This document shows positions 48,159 through 57,016 of a DNA stretch of 64,000 bases, piece by piece. Location of the stretch: positions 186,001-250,000 of the forward strand of contig CAVWDE010000020.1 of NCBI GenBank assembly GCA_963753685.1, written 5' to 3'. The position numbers and the translations under genes were made by a program. The notes beneath the pieces were generated by a model. That model was not told the DNA's origin, did not search any database, and saw only the letters and a list, made by a program, of their open reading frames with translations. Source of the stretch: DATAOG01 sp963753685 (GTDB lineage: Bacteria > Pseudomonadota > Alphaproteobacteria > Geminicoccales > Geminicoccaceae). The first letter of the stretch is position 1; each line of letters starts with the position of its first letter.

Positions 48159-49307
48159 CTATTTGAGGCTGACGGAGCTGATCTGCTCGAACCCCGGCCC
48201 CTTGACCTGGTAGATGTAGACCTTGGCCCCCTCGACGTCGCCCTTGTCGTCAAAGCTGATCGGGAAACCGAGGATGCCCTTGTAGTCCTGGGTCGCGCGC
48301 ACCGCGTCCCGGATTGCCGCCCGGTCCGGCTTGCCGACCTTCTCGATCGCGCTCAGCATCAGGTTGGTCGCCTCGTAGGCGAGCGGCCCGTAGGAGCTGA
48401 CCGGCCCGTACTCGTTCTCGAATGCCTTGGTGAACGCGGTCGCGGTCGGCACCTTCTTGAGGTCCGGCACCAGGAAGGAGACATAGTTGCCCTCGGCGGC
48501 ACCCGCCGAGGCCTCGATGTAGTCGACCGGCTCGTACTGGCCGTCCGGCCCGATCATGCGGGTATCGAGGCCGACGTCCGGCAGCTGCTTGGCAATCAAG
48601 GCCGCATCCGGAGCCCAGAGGCTGGCATAGATCAGGTCGGTGTCCTTGGGCAGGGTGCCGAGGATGGCGCGAAAGTCCTTGTCGCCCGAGCGGATCACGT
48701 AGCGGGAGACGTCGATGCCGAGTTCCTTGCCCTTCTTCTCGACCTCGTCCGCAACCCCGCGCGGCCCGGTGGTACCGTCGTCGAACACGGCGACCTTCTT
48801 CGCCTTCAGCTGGTCGACCGCGAACACGATGCCGGCCGGCCCCTGGAGGTCGTCGCGCGCGCACAGGCGGTTGACCGACTTCAGGCCCCGGTCGGTGACC
48901 TTGGGGTTGGTGCAGCCGGGGCTGATCATCACCAGGCTGTCTTTCTCGAGGATCTCCGAGACCGGGATGCAGGTCACGCTGGTGATCCCCCAGATCGCGC
49001 CCATCACGGCCGGGTCGGCGACGACCTTCTCGGCCGCGGCAACGCCGACCTGCGGGTTGCCTTGATCGTCGGCCTCCATGACCTCGATCTTCTTGCCGAG
49101 GACGCCGCCCTTCTGGTTCCACTCCTCGACCGCGAGCTTGACCGCGTTCGCGACCTCCTGACCCTGCTTGGCGAGCGGACCGGTGAGCGGGGCGCCGGCC
49201 GCGATCTTGATGACGTCCTGCGCCTGAACGGTGCCTGCGGCTACGAGCCACGCCGCGCCGACGAAGGCGGCGACCAGGCCCGAGGCCATCGCTGCTGGCT
49301 TTTTCAT
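48159..49307 (-). CDS. livK: Periplasmic substrate-binding protein of the Liv-type importer
   Basis: The 382-residue protein has a signal peptide (about 1-29, TVQAQD) and a LivK/Leu-Ile-Val-binding fold with IKIAAGAPLTGPLAKQGQEV, EVMEADDQGNPQVGVAAAEK and LWAPDAALIAKQLPDVGL. It delivers its ligand to LivHM. AAGGAG lies before the ATG at 49307. Cysteines in TSVTCIPV, SPGCTNP and NRLCARDD give two potential disulfides. It is the first gene of the operon, so the promoter should lie in the 341 bases upstream. Confidence 0.92.
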   Translation of the reverse strand: MKKPAAMASGLVAAFVGAAWLVAAGTVQAQDVIKIAAGAPLTGPLAKQGQEVANAVKLAVEEWNQKGGVLGKKIEVMEADDQGNPQVGVAAAEKVVADPAVMGAIWGITSVTCIPVSEILEKDSLVMISPGCTNPKVTDRGLKSVNRLCARDDLQGPAGIVFAVDQLKAKKVAVFDDGTTGPRGVADEVEKKGKELGIDVSRYVIRSGDKDFRAILGTLPKDTDLIYASLWAPDAALIAKQLPDVGLDTRMIGPDGQYEPVDYIEASAGAAEGNYVSFLVPDLKKVPTATAFTKAFENEYGPVSSYGPLAYEATNLMLSAIEKVGKPDRAAIRDAVRATQDYKGILGFPISFDDKGDVEGAKVYIYQVKGPGFEQISSVSLK

Positions 49308-49648
49308 TCTTGGCTCCTTTGATGCCACGCGTACGCAGCATTGCGCCTGGTCACTCGTTCGGCAAGCACAATTGTACCGATCCGGCTGGCCGGGATGGCC
49401 CGCTGAAGCTCGCGCGCAGCCCTGGACTCGCGCTCCTCAGATGGGCACAACAGCGGCCCTGCGGCAGGCGCTCTCCGGCAATCCGGCGCCCGGCTCCCAT
49501 ACTCATACGCACAAGCCATACCCATACGCACAAGCCGGCCACGAGGCTCACCATCATCACGACGGTGAGCCGGCCGCGGGCAGGCGAGCTGCTCACGGTC
49601 TGGGCGAGCTATCGGCTCGCGGCCCTGCCGGGCTGAGGCGGGGGCGGC
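49308..49648. other. Intergenic region upstream of livK
   Basis: This 341-base gap separates livK from the 3' end of the Vgb-like gene, both transcribed leftward, so it should hold the livK promoter. I see no convincing coding frame. A 19-base tandem duplication stands at 49497-49534. No clear -35/-10 pair could be assigned. Confidence 0.5.
49497..49534. repeat. 19-base tandem direct repeat (two copies)
   Basis: Two adjacent 19-base units (49497-49515 and 49516-49534) differ at one base, position 7 of the unit. Each contains CATACGCACAAG. The segment is less GC-rich than its surroundings and lies about 190 bases before livK. It could be a recent slippage duplication or paired sites for a regulator; there is no further evidence for either. 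Confidence 0.75.
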
Positions 49649-50636
49649 CTATCGGCGGGCCTGGTCGGCGGGCAGCATGCCGACGTAGCCATGGATGTCG
49701 GCATACCAGACATTGCCGTCCGGATCGATCGCCAGGCTGTAGGGGCGGGCGTCGGCGCGCGGCAGCTTGAAGGTCGCGAGCTGGTCGTCGCGCAGCCGGC
49801 CGAGGCTGCTGGCGCGCAGCATGCCGAACCAGACCGCGCCGTCCGGTGCCACGGCGATGCCGCTCAGGCCGGCGTCCTCCTTGGCGACCGCGAAGTCGAC
49901 GAACTGGCCGTCCTTGAAGCGGCCGATGCTGTTGCCGCGGAACTCGACGAACCAGACCGCGCCGTCGTGGGCGACCGCGATGTCGGTCGGCACCGCCTTC
50001 GGACGTGGCAGGTTGAAGGTCTTGAGCGTGCCGTCCGGAGCGATGCGCAGCAGCTGGTTGCCGGCCTGGAGGGTCGCCCAGACAGTGCCGTCGGCCGCGA
50101 CCGCGACCCCGTAGGGCCCGCCGAACACCGAGTCGAATTTGTGGCGCGTGAGCTCACCGTCCTTGATCCGGGTGATGCTCCAGCTGCTCGAACTCGGCGA
50201 ACCAGACGGCGCCATCAGGGGCCACCGCAAGTCGCTGGAGGCGCACCATCGGGGTGTCGATCGGCACGCTGGCGACCGCGCCGGCGGGCGTCATCTGCGA
50301 GACCGCGCTCGCCGCCATGTCGGTGTACCAGACGCTGCCGTCGGGTGCGGCCGCGAGCCCGATCGGATCGACGCTCTTACCCGCCTTCGGCAGCCGCTCG
50401 AGCCGGCCGTCGCGGACCCGCCCGAGCGCGGCCGCACCGTCGATCGTGAACCAGACCGCGCCGTTGGCGTCCGCCGCGACCGCGACCGGTATGTCCGCGT
50501 GCTCCGCCATCGGATATTCGACGAACCGGACCCGTGACCAGCCACCGGCCAGCCAGTAAGCGCCGGCGCCGGCGAGCGCCAGCACGACCACGCCCGCGAC
50601 CAGGGCCAGGCGGGCGCGTCCGAGCGGGGCCTTCAT
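49649..50636 (-). pseudogene. Vgb/streptogramin lyase-like exported beta-propeller, disrupted by a frameshift
   Basis: Two adjacent frames together make one propeller protein. The N-terminal frame (ATG 50636) has an anchor or signal segment (LALVAGVVVLALAGAGAYWLA) and repeats such as DGSVWYTDMA and DGAVWFAEF; after about 50180 it runs into a stop. The other frame continues with SITRIKDGELTRHKF and repeats DGTVWATLQ, DGAVWFVEF, DGAVWFGML and DGNVWYADI. One surplus base near 50175-50185 explains this. It may be an assembly error or a lesion. Repaired, the protein would be about 328 residues. Its ATG overlaps the stop of the BNR gene. Confidence 0.8.
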
Positions 50637-51802
50637 GGCGGTGAGCCGGGCGACAGGGGGCTCGCGCGGCGCTGGCGGGCAAGCCAGCGGACCAGGAGCC
50701 CGCCCGCGATCATGACCAGCAGCAGGAACGCGAAGCCGCCCGCAAGGCTGACCGGATCGACCCGGGCGAGCAGGTTGCTGCCCTCGAGCGCGGTACGCCA
50801 CACCTCGGCATAGGGCATCAGAGAATAAACCGCGTAAAGCGTGCGGGCATCGCCCGGATCGCGCACAAGAGGCCCGGCTTCGAGGTGAATCGGCAGGTTG
50901 CCTTCCTTTAGCGCCCAGGTGGCACCGCCGTCCGCGCTCCGATACATCCCGCGCGCGGTGGTCACGACCAGGGTCGTGACACTTGGATCGGCGGCGATCC
51001 CGTGCACGTGCAGGCTCTCCTCCGGCAACGGCTGGCCGACCGCGCGCCAGGTCGCGCCGAGATCATCGCTGAGGTAGATCCGACCGGCACCCGCGGTCCA
51101 CAGGCGGCCAGGCGATGCCGGATCGAGGGCGATGGTATCGAGCCGTCCGCCCGCCGGATCGGGCGACCTCGGCTGCCAGTGCCGGCCGCCGTCGGTGCTG
51201 GCCATGAGCCCGCCATCGACCACCGCGAAGACCGCCTCGGCGGGCTTGCTCGCGATCGCGAGCGCGGTGACCTCGGCGGCGTCCGGGAGGCCGCTCACGC
51301 GGGCGAAGCTGCGGCCGCCGTCAGTGCTCATGAACAGCCCGGTCCGGCCGGCCAGGTAGACGCGCTCGGGGGCGGCGCCCAGCGCCACGGCGCGCGCCGG
51401 CAGGGCGCCGGCCGGTGCCTCGGCGCCGGTCCATTGGCCGTCGCCGAGCCGGAAAATTCCGCCGGGTGCCGCGCCGATCGCGCCCGCGCCATCCGCCCGG
51501 AAGGCGAGCGCGAACACGGCGCCGACCATCAGCCCGGCTGCCTCGGGCGCCCAGCTGCGGCCGCCGCTCTCCGAGCGCAGCACGCCGAGGTCGGTGCCCA
51601 GCAGCAAACGTGCGGGATCGCGCGGATCGACTGCGACCGTGAGTGCCGCGTTCAGGAACAGCCCGACATCGGCGTTGAGCCAGGTGCCACCGAGGTCACG
51701 CGAGCGGAACAGGCCGCCATAGGCGCTTGGATCGTGGGCGCTGGCCCCGCCGCCGGTCAGCACGATCGCGGCGATCAGGATCTGAACGAACTTGCGGACC
51801 AC
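50633..51802 (-). CDS. Exported BNR-repeat beta-propeller with C-terminal membrane anchor
   Basis: The 389-residue protein has a signal peptide (1-22), sialidase-like BNR repeats marked by S-x-D-x-G-x-x-W/F motifs (GLFRSRDLGGTWLNA, LFMSTDGGRSF, LMASTDGGRHW, IYLSDDLGATW and MYRSADGGATW), and a C-terminal membrane segment (about 350-372) followed by Arg residues. It resembles YCF48/VPS10-type propellers that act in assembly or binding rather than true sialidases. The start is GTG 51802. It is coupled by ATGA to the Vgb-like gene, so the two propellers probably form one periplasmic unit. Confidence 0.8.
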   Translation of the reverse strand: MVRKFVQILIAAIVLTGGGASAHDPSAYGGLFRSRDLGGTWLNADVGLFLNAALTVAVDPRDPARLLLGTDLGVLRSESGGRSWAPEAAGLMVGAVFALAFRADGAGAIGAAPGGIFRLGDGQWTGAEAPAGALPARAVALGAAPERVYLAGRTGLFMSTDGGRSFARVSGLPDAAEVTALAIASKPAEAVFAVVDGGLMASTDGGRHWQPRSPDPAGGRLDTIALDPASPGRLWTAGAGRIYLSDDLGATWRAVGQPLPEESLHVHGIAADPSVTTLVVTTARGMYRSADGGATWALKEGNLPIHLEAGPLVRDPGDARTLYAVYSLMPYAEVWRTALEGSNLLARVDPVSLAGGFAFLLLVMIAGGLLVRWLARQRRASPLSPGSPP

Positions 51803-51819
51803 GCGACCATCATGCTCTT

Positions 51820-51863
51820 AGAAAAAAGGGGGGTGCGAAGAGCCCTTTCGACTCCTCGCACCC
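51820..51863 (-). terminator. Rho-independent terminator after the metallo-beta-lactamase-fold gene
   Basis: On the minus strand a hairpin made by GGGTGCGAGGAG and CTTCGCACCC (51863-51831, loop around TCGAAAGGG) is followed by CCC and six T residues (51827-51822). Stem, position 15 bases after the stop, and T-run all fit an intrinsic terminator. It separates the upstream gene from the propeller pair, which must then have its own promoter. Confidence 0.85.
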
Positions 51864-51877
51864 ATGACGACCCTGAG

Positions 51878-52876
51878 CTAGCTGTTGGGCTTGCGCGAGC
51901 GCTCGCCCGGCGCCAACGCGATCTCGGCCATGCGCGAGCCGTTGGGGCCGACCCAGGAGTTCTTGGTCAGCGGATACTTGTCGGTGTAGGACAGGGGTTC
52001 ATGGGCGGACACGCAGTTATCGTAGCCGCCGGTGATGTTGTAGCACTTCTCGTAGGCCAAGAACTGCTGGACCGAATCGGTCTGCTGCACGTTCGCGACC
52101 ATCCAGTCCCGGATCCCCTCCCAGGAGGAGTAGGCGTCGGAGCCGAACACGAGCTTGCCGATGCTGGTCGGCACCTCGAGCAGCTGCGAGCCCGCGGTGT
52201 GCGCCCGGAACGCGGGATGGATCTTGATCCCGGGCTCGATCTCGAACTCGCCGTCGACGATCACCGCCTTGCCGGCCAGGATCTTGCCGTAGATCTGGTC
52301 CATGGTCAGGGGCATGTAACCGCAGGCTGGCGTGCGGTAGCAACCGCCCGGATCGCTGTTGATCGCCTTGATGTGCTGATTGGGATAGTTGAGCGCCCAC
52401 TCGATTGCCTTCAGCTCTTCCCGCTGGATGTAGATGACCGCGTTCGGGAAGTCGGAAAGCTGACCGGCGTGGTCCCAGTGTCCGTGGCCGAGCACGATCT
52501 TCTTAACCTGGTCGGCCTGGAAGCCGAGCAGCTTGAGTTGCTCCGGCAAGGCCGCCCAATGGTCCGAGCCGGTCATCTTGAGGTAGTCTTGCTGCTTCCA
52601 GCCGGAATCGTACAGCATCAGCTCGTCACCGCATTTGATGACGCCGATGTTGACCGGCAGGTCAACCGTGACGATGTTGTTCATCGGGTTCGTGCTGCCG
52701 GGCACGAACGCCCGGTCGGGCATGAACGACCCAAACGGCACGTGCATGAAGCGGCTGCTCTCGACCAGCCAGACCGAACAGTTGTCCGCGGCCTGGGCGC
52801 TGCTCAGGGTGCCCCCGAGGGTACCCAGCGCGGTGACTCCGACCGCAACCAAAGACGCAACCAGATTTTTCGCCAT
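51878..52876 (-). CDS. Exported metallo-beta-lactamase-fold hydrolase (N-acyl homoserine lactonase-like)
   Basis: The 332-residue protein has a signal peptide (about 1-30, SSAQAADN) and the zinc motif HGHWDH with H131, H133, D135 and H136. Further metal residues are likely in AFRAHTAGSQ, FGSDAYSSW and CVSAHEPL. AHL lactonases are usually cytosolic; here the enzyme is exported and has several cysteines (CSVW, VIKCGD, GGCYRTPACG and NCVSA) that could form disulfides. The substrate may be a lactone but other esters are possible. A GGGGAGG site precedes the ATG, and a clear terminator follows. Confidence 0.85.
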   Translation of the reverse strand: MAKNLVASLVAVGVTALGTLGGTLSSAQAADNCSVWLVESSRFMHVPFGSFMPDRAFVPGSTNPMNNIVTVDLPVNIGVIKCGDELMLYDSGWKQQDYLKMTGSDHWAALPEQLKLLGFQADQVKKIVLGHGHWDHAGQLSDFPNAVIYIQREELKAIEWALNYPNQHIKAINSDPGGCYRTPACGYMPLTMDQIYGKILAGKAVIVDGEFEIEPGIKIHPAFRAHTAGSQLLEVPTSIGKLVFGSDAYSSWEGIRDWMVANVQQTDSVQQFLAYEKCYNITGGYDNCVSAHEPLSYTDKYPLTKNSWVGPNGSRMAEIALAPGERSRKPNS

Positions 52877-52958
52877 CGACCCGATCCTCCCCGATCGTTG
52901 CCAAAGCACCCGAGTCAAAAACCCGACGGCCGATCCCCTTTGGCCGCCGTCCGAAAAC

Positions 52959-53489
52959 TCAATTCGGCTTGTACTCGCCCGGCCAGAGGACATCGCCGAC
53001 CCTAAGAATGTCCTCGGTGGCGTGCTGGCTCATCTGTTGTCCGGCCAGGAGATGCTCGTCCTTGCCGTCGCGCGCGCCCGTCATCATCTCGGCCGCCGCC
53101 TTTGCGTACAGCGCCAGCGCACCCAGATAACGATCCTGCACCTCGGTCATCGACGCCGGCACCTGGAGTCCTTGCACGCGCGCGGTCGCCGCCTCGAAGC
53201 TGTCCGCGAGCGGCCCGAGCTTGGCCTCCAGCGCCTTGGCATTCTGATCCCCCATCTTGTAGGCGATGCCCGCGAAGCTCATCTCGACCACCGCAAGCTT
53301 CACCTCGCTGTGGATCGGCCACAACGCCGCGGCGTAGTCCTCTTCCTCACTGGTCAGCGCCCGCTCTGGCGCGGGTGCTGTCACGACGGCCGGCTGGCTG
53401 ACCTCGTGCCTCGTCAGCTCCCGCTGCACTGCGTAACCGACCACCGCCATGAGCCCGAGAACGACCGTCGACAGCAGCAGAATCCGCAA
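52959..53489 (-). CDS. Exported or membrane-anchored helical protein of unknown function
   Basis: The 176-residue protein has an N-terminal hydrophobic segment (2-19), a Pro/Ala linker, and a helical domain with LTSEEEDYAAALWPIHSEVK, EMSFAGIAYKMGD and a final VGDVLWPGEYKPN. The four-helix look recalls cytochrome c' or imelysin-like proteins, but no CxxCH is present. It lies 82 bases upstream of the exported metallo-beta-lactamase gene on the same strand and may be part of the same transcript. I do not recognise a named family. Confidence 0.7.
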   Translation of the reverse strand: MRILLLSTVVLGLMAVVGYAVQRELTRHEVSQPAVVTAPAPERALTSEEEDYAAALWPIHSEVKLAVVEMSFAGIAYKMGDQNAKALEAKLGPLADSFEAATARVQGLQVPASMTEVQDRYLGALALYAKAAAEMMTGARDGKDEHLLAGQQMSQHATEDILRVGDVLWPGEYKPN

Positions 53490-53880
53490 CCGTGAAGCCT
53501 GGATCAGCTGGCCTCCCCCTACACCGCATCCCCTCTTTGTTGCACCATTGGTAGCCCGGTTGCGGGCAACTCGTCAACGAGAGACAAAGGGCCTCGGTGC
53601 GGTGACCGCGTCGGAGTTGCAGTCAAGAACCCGCCGGTCATGAACCCGATCTGGTACATCAGGAGCAGGCCTAAGCCGAAGCTGAGCAGGCCCGAAGCCA
53701 CCCGCAGCTGCCAGGTGAAACGGGGCAGCTCCGACCCCGCGAGCGTCAGCGGGTCATCCGTCGCCCGGCCAGACCATCACTTCCCGGCCCGCCCGGAAGC
53801 GAATTCTCTGGCGGCGAGGCTTGTGCTGTCGGCGGCTCAAGCCTTCGACAAGCGCGCGAGCGGGGTTGGCCTACGTTCGC
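53490..53880. other. Intergenic region with a possible transporter remnant
   Basis: This 391-base region separates the helical protein gene from the PhyH gene, both leftward. No complete gene is seen. A minus-strand frame at 53519-53776 contains one convincing membrane segment and may be a gene relic (separate entry). The GC content falls slightly near 53520-53620. Confidence 0.5.
53519..53776 (-). pseudogene. Possible remnant of a membrane protein C-terminus
   Basis: The minus-strand frame reads RFTWQLRVASGLLSFGLGLL then LMYQIGFMTGGFLTATPT before degrading into a tail. The RVASGLLSFGLGLxLxYQIGF pattern resembles the last membrane helix of nickel/cobalt-permease-like or TauE-like proteins. 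The frame is closed by a stop at 53777-53779 and no upstream part of such a protein is found in any frame. GTG 53701 could start a 60-residue peptide, but the conserved look begins before it, which favours a truncated relic. Confidence 0.4.
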
Positions 53881-54735
53881 TCACATGACGGGCGCGGCGT
53901 GGCCCGCCTTCGAGGTTTGCGCCGCGCCCCGCATCAGGATCGCCATGCGCCGGTCGCGCACCCGCTGGTGACAGGCGATGGCATCGGGCGCCAGGTCGTA
54001 AGCCGGTGCCGGCTCAGGCTCGAAATGGCCGAAGCGGTCCTGGCCGCGCACCAGCGTCGCGCTGTCGGCTCCGACCCGCTGATGGATGTGCGGCGGCAGA
54101 TAGCGGATCGCGAAGCCGATCCGCCGGTCGTCGGCGCGGTTCGGGCGCGAGCCATGGAAGATCTTGACGTGATGCAGCGACATCTGGCCCGGCTCGAGCA
54201 CCAGATCGACCGCGTGGTCTTCGTCGACCTCGACCGCGATCTCCTGGCCGCGCGAGAGCATGTTGCCCTCGGCGAAGGTGTCGGCATGGGCCACGATCTC
54301 GCGCCGATGCGTGCCGGGCACGACCCGCATGCAGCCGCTCGCGGGCGTCGACGGCGACAGCGCGATCCAGGCGGTGACCACGTCGCCCTCGGCCTCGAGG
54401 CCCCAGTAGGTGAGGTCTTGGTGCCAGCTGATGAAGTCCGGCGTGCGCGCCTCCTTGGTGAAGAACACCGACTCCCAACAGAGGATGTCCGGGCCGATCA
54501 CGGCCTCGATCGCATCCAGAATCTGCGGGTGGCGGACCAGCTCCTGGGCAAAGCCATAGACCAGATGCGGCTTGTGCTTGTACGGGCCGGGCAGGCTGCC
54601 GCCCGCGGCCGCTTCGGCCGCTTCGAGCCGAGCGCGGAAACGCGCGGCCTCCTCGCCTGCCAGCGCCCGGATCGGGCAGAGATAGCCGTCCTGTCGATAA
54701 CGTGCGACCTCGGCGGCGCCGAGCAGCTTGCCCAC
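53881..54735 (-). CDS. Phytanoyl-CoA dioxygenase (PhyH) family protein
   Basis: The 284-residue protein is a non-haem Fe(II)/2-oxoglutarate dioxygenase of the PhyH/EctD type. The iron ligands are H105 and D107 in SWHQDLTYWG and H194 in KIFHGSRPN, and an Arg at 204-205 (DDRR) should bind 2-oxoglutarate. It has no signal peptide. The GTG at 54735 is chosen because GGGGAGGG lies directly upstream; the longer frame to 54786 adds unconserved residues. The substrate is unknown; family members hydroxylate small molecules such as ectoine or halogenated and fatty acyl compounds. Confidence 0.88.
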   Translation of the reverse strand: MGKLLGAAEVARYRQDGYLCPIRALAGEEAARFRARLEAAEAAAGGSLPGPYKHKPHLVYGFAQELVRHPQILDAIEAVIGPDILCWESVFFTKEARTPDFISWHQDLTYWGLEAEGDVVTAWIALSPSTPASGCMRVVPGTHRREIVAHADTFAEGNMLSRGQEIAVEVDEDHAVDLVLEPGQMSLHHVKIFHGSRPNRADDRRIGFAIRYLPPHIHQRVGADSATLVRGQDRFGHFEPEPAPAYDLAPDAIACHQRVRDRRMAILMRGAAQTSKAGHAAPVM

Positions 54736-55193
54736 GTGTCCCTCCCCGATGCCGGCCGCCTGGCAAGCTGCCGAACCGGCATCCAAGTGCCCAGTGCTAA
54801 TCCAGATCGCCGGAACCGTGAACCCAATTCGTCGTCACGGGCGTCGGTTGGCGGACCGCTGGCGCTTCGCGCAGGTTGGGCGGAGTTGCGCCGGGATCCA
54901 CCCAGGGCAGGGCTGCCGCCGTGCGCACCTCATCTCCCATTCGCGCGGCGCCGCCGCGGGCATCGTTCGTTCTTCGTGGTGCCGGCATCGCGCTGCCGCC
55001 ACCGATGGGCAGGCGGTCGAAGCCGAATCGCCATTCCCCCGACCGCGGGCCCGACCGCCTGCATCCGGACCTTGCGAGTCATGACCGCGATCGGGTATCC
55101 GGGCGCGGGCGCCTGCCGCGGGGCCCGACCGCTGGAGATGCTTCGGGTCATGGATCGTTGCGGGCGTGCTGATCCGACCTCGGTCGGCGCTCG
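54736..55193. other. Intergenic region, no gene recognised
   Basis: This 458-base gap separates the PhyH start (leftward) from the Sua5/TsaC start (rightward), so it must contain both promoters. The overlapping open frames here are Arg/Pro-rich, lack ribosome sites and look like noise. I found no clear -35/-10 pair, RNA gene or inverted repeat. Confidence 0.5.
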
Positions 55194-56186
55194 GTGACCG
55201 AGCGCCTGGGCGGCGCCGCGCCCGACATCGAGCGCGCCGCGCGGGCGTTGCGAGCTGGCCGCCTGGTCGCGTTCCCGACCGAGACCGTCTACGGCCTGGG
55301 CGCGGTGGCCACCGACGATCGCGCCGTGGCCGCGATCTTCGCGGCCAAAGGCAGGCCGCGTCGCAATCCTCTGATCGTCCACGTCGAGGGCCGTGCCCGG
55401 GCCGCCGGGCTCGCGCGTTGGAACGACCGGGCCGAGCGTCTCGCGATCCGGTTCTGGCCGGGCGCGCTGACCCTGATCCTGCCGCGGGCACCGAGCTGTC
55501 CGCTCTCACCGCTGGTCAGCGCCGGCGGCACCACGATCGGCCTGCGTGCACCTGCGCATCCGGTCGCCCGAGCTTTGCTCCACGCGACCGCGCTACCGGT
55601 CGCCGCGCCGAGCGCCAACCCGGCGGGCGGGGTCAGCCCGACCACGGCCGACCACGTCGCGCAGGGCCTGGGTGACCAGATCGACATCATTCTGGATGGT
55701 GGGCGCTGTCAGATCGGCATCGAATCGACAGTGCTCGACCTGACCGAAACGGTGCCGCGCCTGCTGCGCCCGGGCGGCGTCAGCCGCGCCGCGCTCGAGG
55801 CCGAGCTCGGGCCGCTCGCGACCGGCCCGGACGACCCCGGCGAGACGCCGCGCAGCCCCGGCCAGCTCGCCAGCCACTATGCGCCCGCCCGGCCGCTACG
55901 CCTGGATGCCGACACGGTCGCCGCCGACGAGGCACTGCTCGCCTTCGGGCCGGAACCACTCGAGGGTGCGGCGGCAACACTCAACCTTAGCGCGAAGGGC
56001 GATCTCGCGGAGGCGGCCGCGAATCTGTTCCTCATGCTGCGTCGGTTGGACCGGCCGGAATTTCGCGCGATCGCGGTCATGCCGATCCCGGACATGGGGC
56101 TGGGCGAGGCGATCCGGGACCGCCTGGCGCGGGCCGCCGCACCGCGCCCGAGGGCACTTGAGCTACAGCCCGGCGATAATTTGTAA
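55194..56186 (+). CDS. tsaC: Threonylcarbamoyl-AMP synthase, Sua5 form of TsaC
   Basis: The 330-residue protein makes threonylcarbamoyl-AMP from threonine, bicarbonate and ATP for the t6A modification of ANN-decoding tRNAs. The YrdC domain (about 1-205) has GRLVAFPTETVYGLGA, the KGRPRRNPLIVH signature, TIGLRAPAHP and PSANPAGGVSPT, and is followed by the linker HYAPARPLRL and the Sua5 domain. The start is GTG 55194 without a strong ribosome site. It is the first gene of the rightward block. Confidence 0.93.
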   Translation: MTERLGGAAPDIERAARALRAGRLVAFPTETVYGLGAVATDDRAVAAIFAAKGRPRRNPLIVHVEGRARAAGLARWNDRAERLAIRFWPGALTLILPRAPSCPLSPLVSAGGTTIGLRAPAHPVARALLHATALPVAAPSANPAGGVSPTTADHVAQGLGDQIDIILDGGRCQIGIESTVLDLTETVPRLLRPGGVSRAALEAELGPLATGPDDPGETPRSPGQLASHYAPARPLRLDADTVAADEALLAFGPEPLEGAAATLNLSAKGDLAEAAANLFLMLRRLDRPEFRAIAVMPIPDMGLGEAIRDRLARAAAPRPRALELQPGDNL

Positions 56187-56291
56187 AACTCCGCAGAAAA
56201 GCACCTGCTTTCTCTGGACCCGAAGCTGTGATCGGGTTACGCGACAAGGTAGAAACCCCGGCGCCCGGACGCTGCCGATGGCGGGCGTCGG

Positions 56292-56966
56292 GTGACGAGG
56301 CCGAGTGGGGATCGAGGATTGGCGTTGCAGAGCTCTCTGCGGGACGAGCCCGCGATCGACGATGTTGGTCGGCCGGCGCCGGACCGGCGTCAGTTCGGCC
56401 GCCTGCGATCGTCGCTGGCCGCCGCATCGTCCGCGTCCGCGGTCGAGGACGGCACCGGACTGCGGACGCCGCCGCGGGCTACGGTGGTGGCGCCCACGGC
56501 GCCGTTGATGGTGCCCGTCAATTCGGCCAGGACCTTCGTCGGCCCGAACAGCACCTACTATGATGAGCGCTGGCGCTGGATGGAGTGGCGCGGCCGCAAT
56601 AGCAGCTGGAATTGGTCGGCTGCCCTGACCTTCGGGGGATGGTTCGCCTACCGGCGTCTGTACATGCTGGCGGTGCTCTATCTGGGCTGGATCGGTCTGC
56701 TGCTGCTGATGCTCATGCATGGCGCCTCTTTGTGGTTCGCGGCGGTCGTCCACCTGGTCATGGCGACCCTCGTCGGCCGCTACGCGAACCGCCTTTACCA
56801 GCAGCGCTTTCGGCGCGCGGCCTGGTCGGTGGTGCACGAGCATGCCGAGCATGCCGCGCGGCTCGAGGCCCTCGCCAGACGGGGCGGGGTCAATCGGGGC
56901 GCGGTCTGGCTCATGGCGCTGGCCGGGATTGGCTTGGCCGGCCTGCTGATCGGGCTCGACAGCTAG
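56292..56966 (+). CDS. DUF2628 membrane protein
   Basis: The 224-residue protein has a hydrophilic Ala/Arg/Pro-rich N-terminal region (about 1-75) and then the DUF2628 pattern FVGPNSTYYDERWRWMEW and SWNWSAALTFGGWFAYRRLY, with three membrane segments (about 120-140, 145-160 and 205-222). Function is unknown; members are inner-membrane proteins often near housekeeping genes. The start is uncertain: GTG 56292 is the longest, and the conserved part begins near codon 80. Confidence 0.75.
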   Translation: MTRPSGDRGLALQSSLRDEPAIDDVGRPAPDRRQFGRLRSSLAAASSASAVEDGTGLRTPPRATVVAPTAPLMVPVNSARTFVGPNSTYYDERWRWMEWRGRNSSWNWSAALTFGGWFAYRRLYMLAVLYLGWIGLLLLMLMHGASLWFAAVVHLVMATLVGRYANRLYQQRFRRAAWSVVHEHAEHAARLEALARRGGVNRGAVWLMALAGIGLAGLLIGLDS

Positions 56967-57016
56967 CGCCGGCAGCGGCCCGCCGGCCGGGCTTCACGGT
57001 CGGCCATCGGTCGACG

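Noticed and set aside
53821..55197. 458-codon plus-strand frame over the PhyH gene and the following gap
   Set aside because: It mirrors PhyH on the opposite strand; in the gap it becomes Arg/Pro-rich, without ribosome site or motif.
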